In this document: positions 23,597 to 37,145 of the stretch, one piece after another
How the letters are laid out: every line of letters starts with the position of its first letter
How positions within the stretch are numbered: the first letter of the stretch is position 1
Assembly (NCBI GenBank): GCA_963383645.1
Contig: OY726557.1
Span: 155,807,201-155,871,200 of the forward strand
DNA length: 64,000 nucleotides
Direction of reading: 5' to 3'
Origin: Muscardinus avellanarius
Taxonomy: Eukaryota > Chordata > Mammalia > Rodentia > Gliridae
Notes under the pieces: generated by a model
Seen by the model: only the letters and a program-made list of their open reading frames with translations
Told to the model about the DNA's origin: nothing
Database searches by the model: none
Program-made: the position numbers and the translations under genes

Positions 23597-25240
23597 ACAA
23601 CTCTATTTTGAAAAACTCTGACATCTCCTAATCTTGAGTCTTTAAAAAATAATAAATAACAGGACAGGCATAGAAAGAAAAAGAAGATTGCCATCGTATT
23701 GACAAATGTTTGAAGAAAAATGTATTGGAATGACTCCATCAGACCTAACTGCCTTCACACACTAGTTTTACTTGCCCTCTAATCTGATTTGCTAAATAAA
23801 AACTGCAGAAATTATTTTTCCTTAGGAAGAAACACCAAGAATCTACAGGAGTCTCAGAAGGCCAAGACATTCATAGAAGTCTAATTTATGGCCAAAATAC
23901 TAATAGATATTACCCAGAGAAAAAGATATATTCAAATAAGCACATCCTATTTTATTATATTCTTAATCTCATCCTTTTTCTATATTTTCTTTGAATACAT
24001 TTTTATAATTTTAAACAATCTTTCACAACCATTTAACTTATTACTGTCCTGTCTTCCATTTCTATTTTTCTTCATTATTTTTCCAGGTTGATCTTAGAAA
24101 ACTTTTACTCTAAGAGGAAAAATCTATAAAACATGCATTAGGACAAGCTAAAACCATGTGGTTTTCTATCAGTACTTAAAAAGTTTGCTCTTCCCAATAT
24201 TTTCATATATATTTACTATTCCCTGAATTGTTTTCTTCCCATTGTTCTACTCAAGTTTACTTAATTTCTCAAGGTCCAATGAGGTAACTTCAAGTGCACT
24301 GGAAGAACAGTACAGATCTACTTCCTTATGAGTTTAATGCTAAATTATTGCACTTATTTGCTTCCAAATTTCAGTGCTCATCATACCAGTTTGCTATCTC
24401 TTATCTTTTAAGCAGAGCAAGCTAAAATGACCTGGTATGTCATTTGTCTTGAAGAGTCTTTACTTCACTTTTTGTCATTGCTGTGGGTATCAAGATAATT
24501 TGCATATTCACCTGAAATATTGATGCTCAATAGAGGCATGAATGGAAAGTTTTTCAAATGTCACAAGGTGGGATTGTATGTCACAGGACAATAGTACTAA
24601 AAATAAAGGGGAATTCCAAGAAAAATATTTAACAGATAAAGGTAAATATTATCAAAGTAAGGTAATTTACCTATTTTTCCTAATTTATACAATCCTGATT
24701 CAGTATTATAGGCTCTTACTATATCATAATAGTCAACTTTGGGAAAACACTATGAAAACTTGCCTTAGAAGAAAGTTTTCTTAGTATACAACCTTTAATC
24801 ATATTATTTACTTTGAAGCTATACTGGAGTTAGCCTTAATTTCCATAGCATTAAGATGAACATTAAAATAGAAGTCCTAAACCTCTTGGGCAGGACTCCA
24901 AAGAGACCCTCATATTGTAAAATTAATTGTAGAAGATGTTACATATCCAATACTTACTGAATCTTGTGTGTTTACGCATGCTGTTTTCTTCTGTCAGGTA
25001 CAGTCAGGAAACTCATAAAAATAAAGCAAATCTCTGAAAATCACTTGAGGTTGAGATCTGCCAATGATACTAAAATGTGGAATTAGTTGATGAAAAATAT
25101 GGAAATCAAAAAAAGCAGATTTTTGTTTCCTTTATCTTATGGATATCTAGTGTCAAAAAATAAAGAACAGAATCTTCTAAGAGAATTTGATTTCATTCAA
25201 AACCAAAAGTTCAAAACTGAGGCTACTTTTATTTGAATGA
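23597..25240. other. AT-rich sequence without recognised gene
   Basis: Several short open frames, none with a recognisable domain. Confidence 0.45.
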
Positions 25241-25265
25241 AAATGACTCAGGGTAGGGACTGGTC

Positions 25266-25527
25266 ATGCCAAGAACATGAAGAGTGTAATTACAGGGTTA
25301 AGGTTTTGAGTCACTTGCCATCAACTTGACCTCCCAGCCTCTGGAGATGATAGGTGTGGAGGTAGAGTTCAATCATGTGATGAAAGATTCAAACGAGCCT
25401 ACAAAATGAAACCCCAATTAAAACTCTAGACAGACCTTAGAGGAGCTTTCTGGTTAGTGAACACAGGAATGTACTATGCAAGTGATACATCCTAATCCAT
25501 GGGAAAAGAACACAGAAGTCCCTCATT

Positions 25528-25561
<34 letters not shown>

Positions 25562-26045
25562 GGGTCTGGGGATGGAACCCAGGGGCATTTGACCTCCGAG
25601 CTATACCTCCTGCCCAATTTTTTTTTTTTTTTTTGAAACCGGGTCTCACTGAGTTGGAGAAGGCCTCACTAAGTAGCTGAGGCTGTCCACGAACCATGCT
25701 CCTCCAGGTCTCAGCCTCCCGAATGCTGGGATTACAAGCGTGCGCCACCACACCCGGCTGAAGGCCCTCATTTCAATGTGACACCATTTGATTTTTTTTT
25801 CTTTATTGTTTCCTTATAATACAAATGCCTTCATAAATATTGTGATCTCCTAAGTCCTATGAGTTGTTTCAGTGAGTTATATATCCTGAGATGTTCATTT
25901 TTGAGAATCTGTGAGTTTCTCAGATAGTGCCTGTGTGAGGAATGGCAACATACCCCTTAACTCATGGTGTCTGTGGTCATTTTAGTTGTTTGGTGCCAGC
26001 TCTGAACTGTAGTGAAACAATTTATATCAGAAACCCTTCTCTCTG
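25266..26045. repeat. Possible ancient interspersed repeat, family not assigned
   Basis: The stretch aaatgaaaccccaattaaaa, then gagctttctggttagtgaac, then (after a SINE) gtgagtttctcagatagtgc and actcatggtgtctgtggtca, resembles an old mammalian repeat seen in many genomes. I cannot assign the class (LTR or DNA transposon) without a search. Confidence 0.35.
25530..25759 (-). repeat. B1-dID SINE with 15-nt target duplication
   Basis: T run, ggtctggggatggaacccag, second T run, gggtctcactgagttggaga, then the head complement ccaccacacccggc. Flanks gaagtccctcatttc (25515-25529) and gaaggccctcatttc (25760-25774) agree at 14 of 15 positions. Older subfamily. Confidence 0.92.
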
Positions 26046-26768
26046 CAGATCTGATTATTCCACCTGTGCAATGCTTCTTGACACTACAATAACTGGTTTT
26101 AATGAGGCTCTGACTTGACAGGTACCCTTCTAATATTTTAGACTAATCATTTTGCCTCAACAGCAACATGATTTTCAGAACTACTTTCTATCGAATAAAA
26201 TCAGAAGCAACTTTAAAGTATCACTGCCAATTATTTTGCTAAATTTTGACAAAGAAGAATATTTAGACTAAGCAAAGAATTAGTAAGGCACCTTCTCAGT
26301 ATAGGAGATATTCCCTATACCCCTCCCTGCAAGAGTTCAAAGTGTAATGTAAAGATTAATCCTTCATATTTACCAAGTCAACATTTATCCCTTAGTCTTC
26401 TAAAAATAAAAACAAAAAAATAATTCTTTTTCACATTGTGAAAGTGAGTTTACTCAACTCATTGAAAACTTGCAATGTAATCTAAAATTGATGTTTGTAG
26501 ATAACAATCAGTAAGCATTTTCTACATCAATAAAATTATTCATACTATAGGCTCTGAATTTACATTTTCCCCATGGGAGAACGTACTGCTCCTTCACAAA
26601 TGTGTCCTGTTGCATATGAGCCATTTATTTTCAAGTGTTTAATTGAGCCCCAAAATAAAAAAAAAACTCTCATCAAGGAAATAATAGACCAAACATTTTG
26701 AATAAGTGAATCACAAAGGAAAATGCTTCTTAGTTCTTTTTTTTCAAAAATATAATCTTGTGGCTATT
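26046..26768. other. No recognised feature
   Basis: AT-rich unique sequence. Confidence 0.4.
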
Positions 26769-26788
26769 TGAATTCCCACTTAAATTCT

Positions 26789-28245
26789 TTTTTTACATTT
26801 ACAAACATTTATTTTTATTTTATTTTATTGGTGCATTGTATTCATACATCATAGTGGGATAAAAAAAAAAAAAAACTCGTGGCCGGGCATGGTGGCGCAT
26901 GCTTGTAATCCCCGCGCTTGGGAGGCTGAGACAGGAGGATCGCATGGGTTTGAAGCCAGCCTCAGCTGCTCAGTGAGGCTCTCAGCAACTTACTGAGACC
27001 CTGTTTCAAAATAAATATAAAAAAGTCTGGGAGTATAGCCCAGAGGTAGAAAACCTCTGGGTTCCACCCCCAGTACCACCAAAAAAAAACAAACAAAAAA
27101 AAACTGGTGTAGACATACATGCACACATCACCCAGTCAGCCCCCTTTCACTTCCCACCCCCTTCCTTCCCTAACCCTGCCTCCCATGCTTGGCTTAATGA
27201 CTGATAACAATACGTTTGTCTAAATACATCATGTGCCTTAGAGAGTTTTTTTCCCACCTCACCTCCCTTTAGTTAGATTGCCTTATTTGCTCTTCTATAG
27301 GTTCTCCTTTTTCACCCGGAGCTCCTCCTATGACCCATTTCACTTTGGCTTTCACATATTAGTGAAAGCATCTGATTTCTTACTTTTTGTGACTGACTAA
27401 TCTCTCTTAGCATAATGTCCTCCAGTTACATCCATTTCCTTGTAAATGCTGTGATTGTCTATTTTTATGGCTGAGTAAAACTCCATTGTGTACATATCCC
27501 ACAGTTTTGTAATCAGTTCATCCATTGATGGATGCCTTGGTTGGCTCCATAGTTTGGCAATGGTGAATTGCACAGCTATAAATGTAGATACGCATGGATT
27601 AGTTTGATAGTTTGGTTTGCTTTCTTTTGGATAGATACCCAGAAGTGGTATTGCTGGGAAATTAGAACAGAGACCTTGAGGCTCCTTGAAGAAGGCATAG
27701 GTCCAACACTACAACACACTGGCACAGATACTGACTTTCTCAACAAGACCTTAAAGGCACAAAAAACTAAAAAGGTGAATAAATATGTGGGACTGCATGA
27801 AACTAAAGAGCTTCTGTTCAGCAAAGGAAACTGACAAGATCCTCAACCAAGAGCCAACAGAATGGGAAAAGATTTTTGTCACCTTTTCTTCAGACAGAGG
27901 ACTAATATCTAGAATATACAGAGAGCTCAAGAAACTCAACACCAAAAAAAAAAATACTCCAATTAAAAAATGGCCAAGTGAACTTAATAAACACTTCACA
28001 AAAGAAGAAATTCAAATGTCCAATTAATGCATGAAAAAAATGTTCAACATCATTGGTTATCAGAGAGATGCAAATCAAAACTACTCTGAGATTCCACATA
28101 ACTCCAACTAGAATGGCAATCATTCAGAACACAAACAACAAATGCTGGTGAGGATGTGGAGAAGAGGGAACTCTAAAACATTGTTGGTGGGATTGCAAAC
28201 TAGTGCAACCACTTTGGAAAACAGTATGGAGGATCCTTAGAAAAA
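26789..28245 (-). mobile_element. 5'-inverted L1 with perfect 20-nt target duplication
   Basis: The left part (26789-27658, minus a nested SINE) is antisense L1 3' end. The right part (27659-28245) is sense L1 ORF2 whose last bases (gaggatccttagaaaaatg) lie just upstream of the left part in L1 order. The perfect repeat tgaattcccacttaaattct lies at 26769-26788 and 28246-28265. In L1 orientation the 5' junction reads TTTT/AGAA, close to the L1 endonuclease preference TT/AAAA. Decayed ORF2 C-terminal frames at 27568-28027 are fragments. Confidence 0.95.
26880..27092 (+). repeat. B1-dID SINE nested in L1
   Basis: gccgggcatggtggcgcatg head, gggttccacccccagtacca tail, inserted in the A-rich/actcgtg segment of the antisense L1 (aaaactcgtg left, aaaactggtg right). 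Central segment intermediate between the two SINE subfamilies. Confidence 0.92.
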
Positions 28246-28265
28246 TGAATTCCCACTTAAATTCT

Positions 28266-29804
28266 AAAACATAATATAATTTAAAGTGAATATGCCAATG
28301 TTTTCAACAAGTATCCAGAAGAAAGATAAGCTCTCCTGATTCAACATGTACTTCAACAACACATGACATTAGAGATCAGTTCCTCACAATTAAATGGTTC
28401 AGTCTCTCACTCCTTCTAGATTTGACTTGTTGAGAAGAAGAGAACATAGTTGTCCCAGCTTGGATTAGAAAAATATTCTTTGTTTAATAAATTGTGAATA
28501 GGGTGATAGGATTATTTGGTACTTATATGAATACTTTTACCAATGATTCACTTTTGCTGCCTCACTCCACTAAGTTTTAATGTGAGCACTGAAAAGGATA
28601 CAAGTTGACAAGAAAATAATTATAAATAGCCCTGCACACTTTTATCAAAATGGATTTGTTATTATTGTTGTTGTAATTTGTATATTTTCTTATAATAAGT
28701 TTTGTTTGTGATTTAATTGTGAATGTTTTATACTCATTCCCTAAGACTGACACAAGCAAGAGTCCATAGTAAATGACATGTGAACTGTCATTGTGATCAC
28801 ATGGGAATAGATCATGTGAAATGTAAATATATAGTAATGAAGAATTGATGTGATTTAATGGAAAAGGTCCTTAATGAACAAAGCAGGAGACTGAGATTCA
28901 ATTTCTGTATCAGTCTCAACTATGTTCATATCTATTATCAAGTTACTCTGTAATTTTCAGTTTTTATTGTAAAAGTAAATTATAAGAATGGATTTCAATT
29001 TATACTTACTGGTTCAAATCCCTGTAAAACAAAAAAAAATTTACGTTGTTTATGCATGATAATTTTAGTGATTGAAGTTAATAGTGAAAAAAATGTCAGC
29101 ATTCTAGAAACATGATGATGGAAAGCATTAAGAAGGTATAAAAAAGAAACATTTATTGTGTTTCATAGTTTATGTTGCATATTTTGAAAAGCATTCTTAC
29201 TCATATTATTTTATTTTATCTTCATAAATATTCCATAAAGCTGAGTTACACATTGAAGTGAATATATTGGCTTACATACTTGGGAAAGTCTTTTGGGCAT
29301 AGGTTATATGCAGCTATCATAAAAGAGAATACAAATTGTATTGATCAGTCAGCTTTGCTTTACCATGGGTCACCTTCATTTTTAAAGGGTGTTTTCCCTG
29401 CAAATTGACATGATCACTGTATTAATTCTACCATCTTCTAGGCTCATATGAAAGAAAGAGAAGCTTAAAACCAAGAACCTGGCCATATCAAGAGCCGTAT
29501 GGTTACCCCAGAACCAGCCATTGCTGCCTAATAAATGGAATGTATTGAATAGTATCTTTGGCTTTCATGCATATCAGGTTGGTGGGACATAAATTTAAAT
29601 AATTTATTGTGAGAATAGATTTCTATTTCTATTTGTCAAGAATTCGAGAGAGATGATAAATGAGTTGAATTGGGTTTCACGATTGATGCCATATTTCCCA
29701 CCAGACTTTCCACATTTCAAGTTTATAGATGACATAGGACCCAGAGGATAAAAAAAGTGCCGAAAATAAAGCCAGAAATATGTACCATGAAAATGTAACT
29801 CAAA
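28266..29804. other. Mostly unique sequence; possible degenerate MIR near 28880-28990
   Basis: caagttactctgtaattttc followed by gtaaaagtaaattataagaa resembles the end of a MIR SINE, but divergence is high. No gene recognised. Confidence 0.3.
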
Positions 29805-30015
29805 GCCTGGCATGGTGGCACATGCTTGTAATCCCAGCATTCGGGAAGCGGAGACTGGAAGATCGCAGTTCTCGAACAGTTTCAGCTACTTATCTACTTA
29901 GAGAGTCTCTTTGCAACTCAATGAGACTCTGTTTCAAAAAGTAAAAAAGGCTAAAAAATAGGGCTGGGGGTGTAACTCGGAGGTAGAATGCCCCTGAGTT
30001 CCATTCCCAGTACTG
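29805..30015 (+). repeat. Older B1-dID SINE
   Basis: aaagcctggcatggtggcac head; gtgtaactcggaggtagaat and ccattcccagtactg in the ID half. Confidence 0.9.
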
Positions 30016-33000
30016 AAAATAATGATAATAATAAAATAAATGTATCATAAATTCAAAATGCAGGATGAGGCTAAGTGCAGTTAAAAGTGCTTAAATTTAT
30101 ATTTTATTAAGAAGATATTAAAATACTAATTAATTGAAAGTACTATAAATTTCTACATAGAATCTATAATATGCCATACACTATTTAGCTGAATAATTCA
30201 AATTACTCTAATTTTTTCTACTTATATTTAATATTATTTATTTCACTTTCTCCATTAAGTATAGCTTTGTATTTTATTATGGTATTTTTGCCATTCACAA
30301 CTATATAGCTTATAATCAACATGATATGACTTTAATATTGATTTGTTCTCATTATGATACTCTATTCCAGATAATTCTTGTCCAAAAAAAAAGTGGCAAA
30401 TAACTAAGTTCATTGTTACTCATAGGAATTTCCCAGAAATCCATTTGAGGAATATACCTTGAGATTATGAAAAACTGAAGTTTTTCAACAAACATAAAAA
30501 TGTTTACTCTCAAGGTTTCCAAGAGTATTTGCACTCTCTACCAAAACTTCCACCTTCTTGTGTCCATCAATTAAGTCTCTGCTTTCAAAGGTCCACCTAA
30601 AACTAGACTCCAGCATCTCATCATGCTTCTGATATTTGCCTTCCTATTTAGAGTTGCTACTAAGACTTTTAGGCTGTGGTCTGCCTTATCACATTTTCCT
30701 CAAGAGGCAGATTTGATGGAATCATTGTAAAGTCAAAATTCAAAAACCATGAGAGAGTTTCCCATCATCATTCTGACTTGGAATGCCTGAACATACTTGT
30801 TGGACAGATAGATGAACAATTTAAAGGTTCTTTCAGATTCTGAATAGGCCACACTTCAGAGTACTCTACTTAATGACAAAAAATCTGTAGCAAATTATTA
30901 AGAATTATTTAGATAAAACTTATAAGGCTACATTATTTTCACATGATTTCAGTTGTCTTATTAAAGGATATTTAGAAGAATTTTAAGAAAAAAAGTATGT
31001 AGAGTCTGGAACTAAATATGAAATTATTTGCAGACTCAGAGTAGAATTAAAATTGACCAATTCAGCTATTCACGAATACTTGTTGAGAAACACTGTATCT
31101 AGGACTATAAATTTAGATTCTTCATAAATTTTCTGAAGAAGTGTAGTAAGTCAATCTTTAAAAAGCTCTCAAAAGCTTTTGTGCTGTCATTTTTGCACCT
31201 AATCAGCTATAAGTGCAGAAATTCTTGCTGAAATTCATGCAAGGTAAAGGATCAGAAACTCTATCTTGTATTCTAGGAATATTTATTTTAAGCATTTTTT
31301 TCAACTTAAGAAACTACAAGTAATGACTTGTCTCAGTGCCTCCTTGAAGAAATTGCCTTCCTAAGCTGTGAGCTAATTTTTATATGTGTGGTTAAAAATG
31401 TCAAATTTCCATGATTAAATTAATCAAGTGTTAGGATTAGAACTCAAGATTTAGATTCCCAACCCAGGGTTGATTAAACAAGAGTAAAATAATAGCATTT
31501 TCTACTCTTCATTACAGAAAGAAAGAATGTAAATGACTACAGCCTTAGGGTAGCAAATATTATACATTTTTCCTGTCAGAGTCCTGAAATCCCAGGGTAC
31601 CTTCTTTATAGAAAAAAAGGCACATTTAGTGAATGGTTGGAAAAATAAGTGGCCATTTCTAAATTCCATCTCCAATCTTTGCTTTTGAGAAAAAGAAGTC
31701 TTTTTCCTCACATACAAAGAGTGGAAAACCCACAATTGCATCAGAAGAAAAGGTATTCCTATAGAAAAGAATAGTTCAGATGGAAATTAAGGACAAAAGG
31801 TAGCCTGGTGATTTGGGGCTTGCTCCTACTGGGCAGTTAGACAAAATAGATTGTGAAGTGCTTTTGCAGACAACAAAGCCCTATAAAAATGCCAGCCCAT
31901 TAATCATGGGTGATTTTAATTACTACAATATTGATTAGTATAGCAACTATGCAAAATCTAAGCCAGACACTGTGCTTTACTGAGCTTGCTTTTTTACCCT
32001 CCTCTCAGTTTCATGAACAGCTGGCTTAACCAAAGCCTATTTTAAGACCCCAAAAAGAGCAAACATGAATAAAGTTGAAGGTTGTATAGGGCTACAAAGA
32101 GAAGCTATTTAAAATAGCAGAATTCTGGTTTCTTGTAGAAAATTTGGATTACTCAAAGAATGTTCTGCAAAGTATTATGCCTCTAAGGAATAGTTCAATT
32201 TCTTATAGTAAATGCAAGATTGGTTTTACTTTGTTTTATTATCTGGGTTTAATATTTATACATATTTTAATATATATTTAATGTACTATTTGAAATATTT
32301 ATTTACATCATGTAATATTCTGGGCATATTCTTTCTTATTTTGTGAAAACATTGACTTCTTACAAATAATTTTAGTTCATGCAAATGTCGAAACAAAAAG
32401 TTTCTTGACTACAGTAAAGTAATACATTTGATCAAATCATACTAAACTCTCATACTTAGGCACACCGTTACTCAAATGTGCAGAGAATTACAGCATATTT
32501 TTGTTCTATAGCTGAAACAAGGGCTTCTACAAGCTCTTGCCCTATGTAGTAAGAAACATTTAAATTTAAAAACTATCAACTTCCCCTTTAATATTTTTAA
32601 TTTTTTAAATATTATCTTCATTTGAGATTTTAGATAAATAAGAATTTCAGATTTAATTTTATTGCCATTTACTCCCCTCTTCCTCCCTCCAGACCATCCC
32701 CAAGATGACCACTCCATATCTATAATGGAAAATTCTGATAGTTCTGTCTCAACCTCCCTCATACCAGGAATACATATGTAAGTCTCCAAGCCTGGTTTAG
32801 GATGGAGGCCAAAGAAAAATTGATGTTCTTATATGTAATTTTTACCTTTGTATTCCCAAAAAGACTGTTTATGCATTTGTGTCTCATCATTTGTTTTAAT
32901 GTCTGTTGAGATGATTCAGATTCTAGTTAACATTACTGGTACTTGATAATGAATTCTCAAGTTTTATCCTGTTGCTCATAAAATCTATATAAACTGCAAC

Positions 33001-33435
33001 CACCTAATACCCAGTCAATACTAAAGTTTTATCGGTCTGCTCAGTATATCTGTGGTCCTACACATAAACAAGAAGCAACTTCTGGGTCTTCTGCAGCCTC
33101 CAGTGAGCTAAGGAGAACCAGGAGCCCTGTCTTGGGCTCATCAGTCAAACTTGCGTCACGTACACACCAGTCTGGTCTCTTTCCCACAACCTCAATGGCA
33201 CCAAGACAAGCCCTCCTTCATTCTCTTCAGGGCTCTACCTAGGATTACCAGCTTTTAATAATGATAGTGAGATGGGAAACAAGAGTATTATGAAGAATTG
33301 CTCAACCCCATTCGTTTTCCCCATTTTTCTTTTGAGGAATGCTTTATTCAAAACAACTTAAAAACTCATAAAAAATGCATCTGTAAACATAAAAGGAGTT
33401 CCTTCATCTTCATTATTAACATCTTTGTGTCAAAC
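30016..33435. other. Long stretch without recognised gene
   Basis: About 3.4 kb with no L1 or young SINE. Short open frames (30352-30534, 31502-31741 and 32472-32789, all minus) show no domains. A possible degenerate MIR-like segment lies at about 31425-31470 (ttaggattagaactcaagat). The part 32930-33240 has a TATA-like, then AATACTAAA layout vaguely like an LTR, not supported by clear ends. This is the least repeat-dense part of the window and could hold regulatory sequence, but nothing specific is visible. Confidence 0.4.
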
Positions 33436-33605
33436 AGTTCTAAATTGTCTAATGCAATCTTCATAACAAACTTAGATATCAATACTTTATACATTATAAG
33501 AGTTCTCTCAGGCTCAGAAAGTTTAAATAACTTTTCTAAGGTCATCTAGTGTCTAGGTGGCTAAATATCAATCACATCTAAGAATATCTGACTCCAAATT
33601 GATAC
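33436..33605 (-). repeat. Probable MIR SINE (ancient)
   Basis: Plus strand ggctcagaaagtttaaataa, taaggtcatctagtgtctag and atctgactccaaa follow, in order, the complement of the MIR core and tail. Divergence is high, as expected of this old family. Confidence 0.6.
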
Positions 33606-34430
33606 CTTAAATTGTTATGATTAAATGGGAGAGGAAGAAGAAATGATTTAGCCATACCTGTGCCCTCATGCAAAATATATTCAGGAAAACAAATAAAATA
33701 AAGCAAACATTAAAAACATAAAAGTCCATAATTTTTAAAATGATATACAATTTTACTATTTTGGAATTTGCAATGCAAGCATACATGCATTGGGCTAATA
33801 ACAATAGGAAAGATCCATTAGCAAATACAGAAAAATTAAATTTTCTTAGAGTTACTAAATAAAAGTCTCCCATGTGTAGTTATAAATAATTTTAGATCTT
33901 CAATAAAAATTATTTCTATTAAGTTATTTTGTACTTGAAATATCTAGTATAATTTGTTTCTCACAATAAGGTTTATTAATAAAATTTAAGAAATGGAAGT
34001 GGTTCCAGGGAAAGCCTTTTAAGATGGATATTTTAAACTTATTATGTAAGCTGGTTTGAAGGGACTGATTACCTCATCACCAAGGAAATATGGATTGCAG
34101 TGGCCCATGACAAGTGGTGACTCACAGCATGAAGTTTCTTATGACTGATGGAATTTAGAGTTCAAGTGGCTGCATCAAATGAACATGATGATGGCATTCA
34201 TGAAGCTGCAGGGACTGTGAAGTGATGGTCTGCTTCTGATTTAACTGGGTCACATTAAGAAAAAAAAAGTTATAGCACAGAGCCCTTAACTCCTTGGCCG
34301 TACCTCCTTAATTCTTTTTCTACTTGGCTTCCCAAACTCACAAGCACCAAGAGATTTAGTCTTCTTTGAGTTCTTTAAGAGAATATTTTATCTCTTAAAC
34401 CATGATTACCATCTATATTACCCTAGAGGA
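33606..34430. other. No recognised feature
   Basis: AT-rich. The 88-codon minus-strand frame (33607-33873) has no recognisable domain. Confidence 0.4.
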
Positions 34431-34493
34431 CAACTGAATAAATTTTATTTTAGGTTTTCCATTGAGATTTGCATAAGAAAGAAATTCCTTCAG

Positions 34494-34840
34494 GACATAT
34501 GTTTTCTCTAATATGTCCAAGCAAAGCTTGAACGGAAGGATAGGAAAGGAAGAAAGCTGAGGTTGTTCAATGGAGGAGCTACATACTAATATGTGTAATA
34601 GCATAAATACAACATGATTAACCTGGACAATCTCTATTGGGAGGGAGGGAAAGGGAAAGGGAAGGGAATGAAGTACAATGTAAATGTACACCACTCTCAA
34701 TATGTTCCACTTATAAAAAATAAAAAGTAAATAAAAAATTAAATTAAAAAATCAAAATAAAAATTCTCTAAAAATCACTTCTCAGTACATGTAAAGATGC
34801 TCAGAATTCAAATTTAATAAAGAAATATAAAACATTAAAA
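34494..34840 (+). mobile_element. L1 3' end (second lineage) with likely 3' transduction, 16-nt target duplication
   Basis: The perfect repeat aaagaaattccttcag lies at 34478-34493 and 34841-34856, inside an antisense L1 ORF1. The insert begins with L1 3'UTR of the rarer type (gttttctctaatatgtccaa; aacatgattaacctggacaa) and has a first A-rich tail at about 34715-34762. About 70 nt of other sequence follow, including AATAAA at about 34815, then a second A run at the right border. Confidence 0.85.
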
Positions 34841-36954
34841 AAAGAAATTCCTTCAGCTTCTGTTTGCCATGGAAGATATTTATTTTCTCATCTAGTTTTC
34901 TAATTTGAGTGATAGTTTTGTGGGTTAAGAAATTTTTGGCTGCAAGTTGCTTCCTTTTATATTTTGTAATATGCTACTCCAGGCCCTTATGGCTTTCATC
35001 ACTTGATTTGGGAATTCTAGAATTATTCTAATTGGTTTTCCTCTGATTTTCACTTGGTAATTTTTTGTTGTAGAAGCCAAGATTCTCTCCTTGGCTTCTA
35101 CATTGCTCAGTTTAACTATTATTTTGCATGAGGAATCTTTTCTCTGATCCTTTTGAAAAGGGTTTCTATAAGTTCTCTGTAACTGTGTATCGGCCTCTTG
35201 CTCTATATTTGGAACATTTTTTATATCATTTCTTGAAGATATTGTTGATCCCTTTGATTTCACCTTCTAGTCCCTCTTCTATGCTAGTTATTCTTAGGTT
35301 AGCTCTTTTCAAACGGGTCCATATTTCACCAGTGTCCAAATCATGCTGTGTTTTTTTTTTAATTTATATACTATGCATTCACTTTTGGAGTGATCATCTA
35401 CTAGAAGCTAGATTCTATTCTTCATGTGGTGTAATAGATTTTTATAGTTTGAATTGATGCCTTCACTTCAATAATTGTATCATTTATTTCTTTCAGACTC
35501 TCTCCAAATTATTTTTGGAAGTCCTGTATTATCTCTACAGTTAACATTCCTGATTTGACCTTCGGAGATACCTGCAATTCTGTGTTGTCAGGTTCTGTTA
35601 TTTTAATGTTGTGGGAGCTCATTAATTCTTTGTTATTCCTCCTTCTCATGATTTCACAAGTTTGTATCTGTTGCTTTTAATATATTTCTCTCAGTCTCTA
35701 GGTGTCAGCTGGTATATCCAAGGGCAAGATGTGTTGTATTCAATAGTGAAGGATGCATAAGAAGGAAAATGAAGTTGTAAATCCAAGAATAGGGTAAAGC
35801 CACAGATAGGATCAAATAGAATGAGACTATGATTTTGGTAAAGTACTATAGAATGGAAAATAGAAATAGTGAATATGTAGTGCTATTCTAGTAACAAATA
35901 TAGAGTTTTTAGTATAGTGATGTGAAGTGGATTTAATACAAGATAAAGTGAAAAAAGAGGAAAATAGAAAAAGAAAAGGAATGGAGAAAAGAGAGTAAGT
36001 ATGTACAAGGAAAGAACCTTGAGAGAGGGTTTAGGGAGAGGGTAATAAAAAGGCACAAAACAGAACAAAAACCAAAACAACATCAGCAACAAATTAATGC
36101 AACTCTACAAATACATAAATATATAAATACTCAGAAGACTGGGCCTCTGCAGTCTTTCTCTGTGGAGAGTCTGTCACTGGCTCCTTTTCTACTGTAAGCT
36201 TGGTTCTCTGGGTCTTATTCTATGTAGATGGTTGGTATCAATGAGACGAGATCCAGTGTTAAGTGCAGGTCACTCTCTATGCTTTCCACAGATGTGACTC
36301 TTGGTCTCTCTCTGCCTCTGTAGGTGACCAATGACTCTGAGACCAAACTCAATATAAGAGTTTCTGTTCTCCTCAGCGAAGGCCGAGCTGGTCTGACTTC
36401 TCCCCATTCACCATGATTAGGTTGTTTGTGGTGATTCCAGTGATCCTACTAGTAGGGTCTAGTGTTTAGTATAGGTATCTTCCCACACTTTCCACTGATG
36501 CAGAGCCTGAGTTTGTCTGAGTCTCTGCTATGTCCAACAGCAGACTCTAACCATACCTTCTCCAGGTTGAACCTCTAAGTCATAGCAGACCCAGAAAGTT
36601 TATCACAGCTGTGCATGTGCCTAGGGGCACCATGGTGGGTGTTCTCCCATGGTAACTGTGGCTTTACTTAAGGTGGTGTTGAACACCACTATGAATCTCT
36701 GGAGGGCAAGATAAGATCAGCTGCCACTGCTGCAAATTGTAGACTCCATCTCCACTTTCATTGGGTTGAACTGCAAAGTCTCAGACTCAGGGATTTTATT
36801 GTGGTTGTGCAAGTCCCTGTGGGTGTCATGCTAGGCATTTTCCTGCAGGGACCGCAGCTTCACTTATGATCTTTTCGAGCACTGATATGGATCTCTGGAG
36901 GGTGTGATGAGCTTGGCCACCACTGCTGGAAGTTGTAGGAGTTTGCAGAGCCAG

Positions 36955-37145
36955 GCGTGGTGTCACATGATTGTAATCCCTGCGCTTGGGAGGCGGAGAC
37001 AGGATAATGCAGGTTCAAGCCAGCTGTGTTGGCTTAAGAGACCCTGTTTCCAAATAAAAAGTATAAAACAGTTCTGAGAGTGTATCACAGAGGTAGGTAG
37101 AAGGGCTTCCAGGAACCCCAGTACCACCAAAAAATAAAATAAAAT
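36955..37145 (+). repeat. B1-dID SINE
   Basis: gccaggcgtggtgtcacatg head; gaagggcttccaggaacccc and cagtaccacc; AAAAT-rich tail. Shorter subfamily. Inserted in the antisense L1 5'UTR. Confidence 0.9.

Noticed and set aside
32930..33240. Second LTR (TATA-like tataaactgcaacc, then aatactaaag)
   Set aside because: No TG/CA ends or flanking duplication found, so not called as a mobile element.
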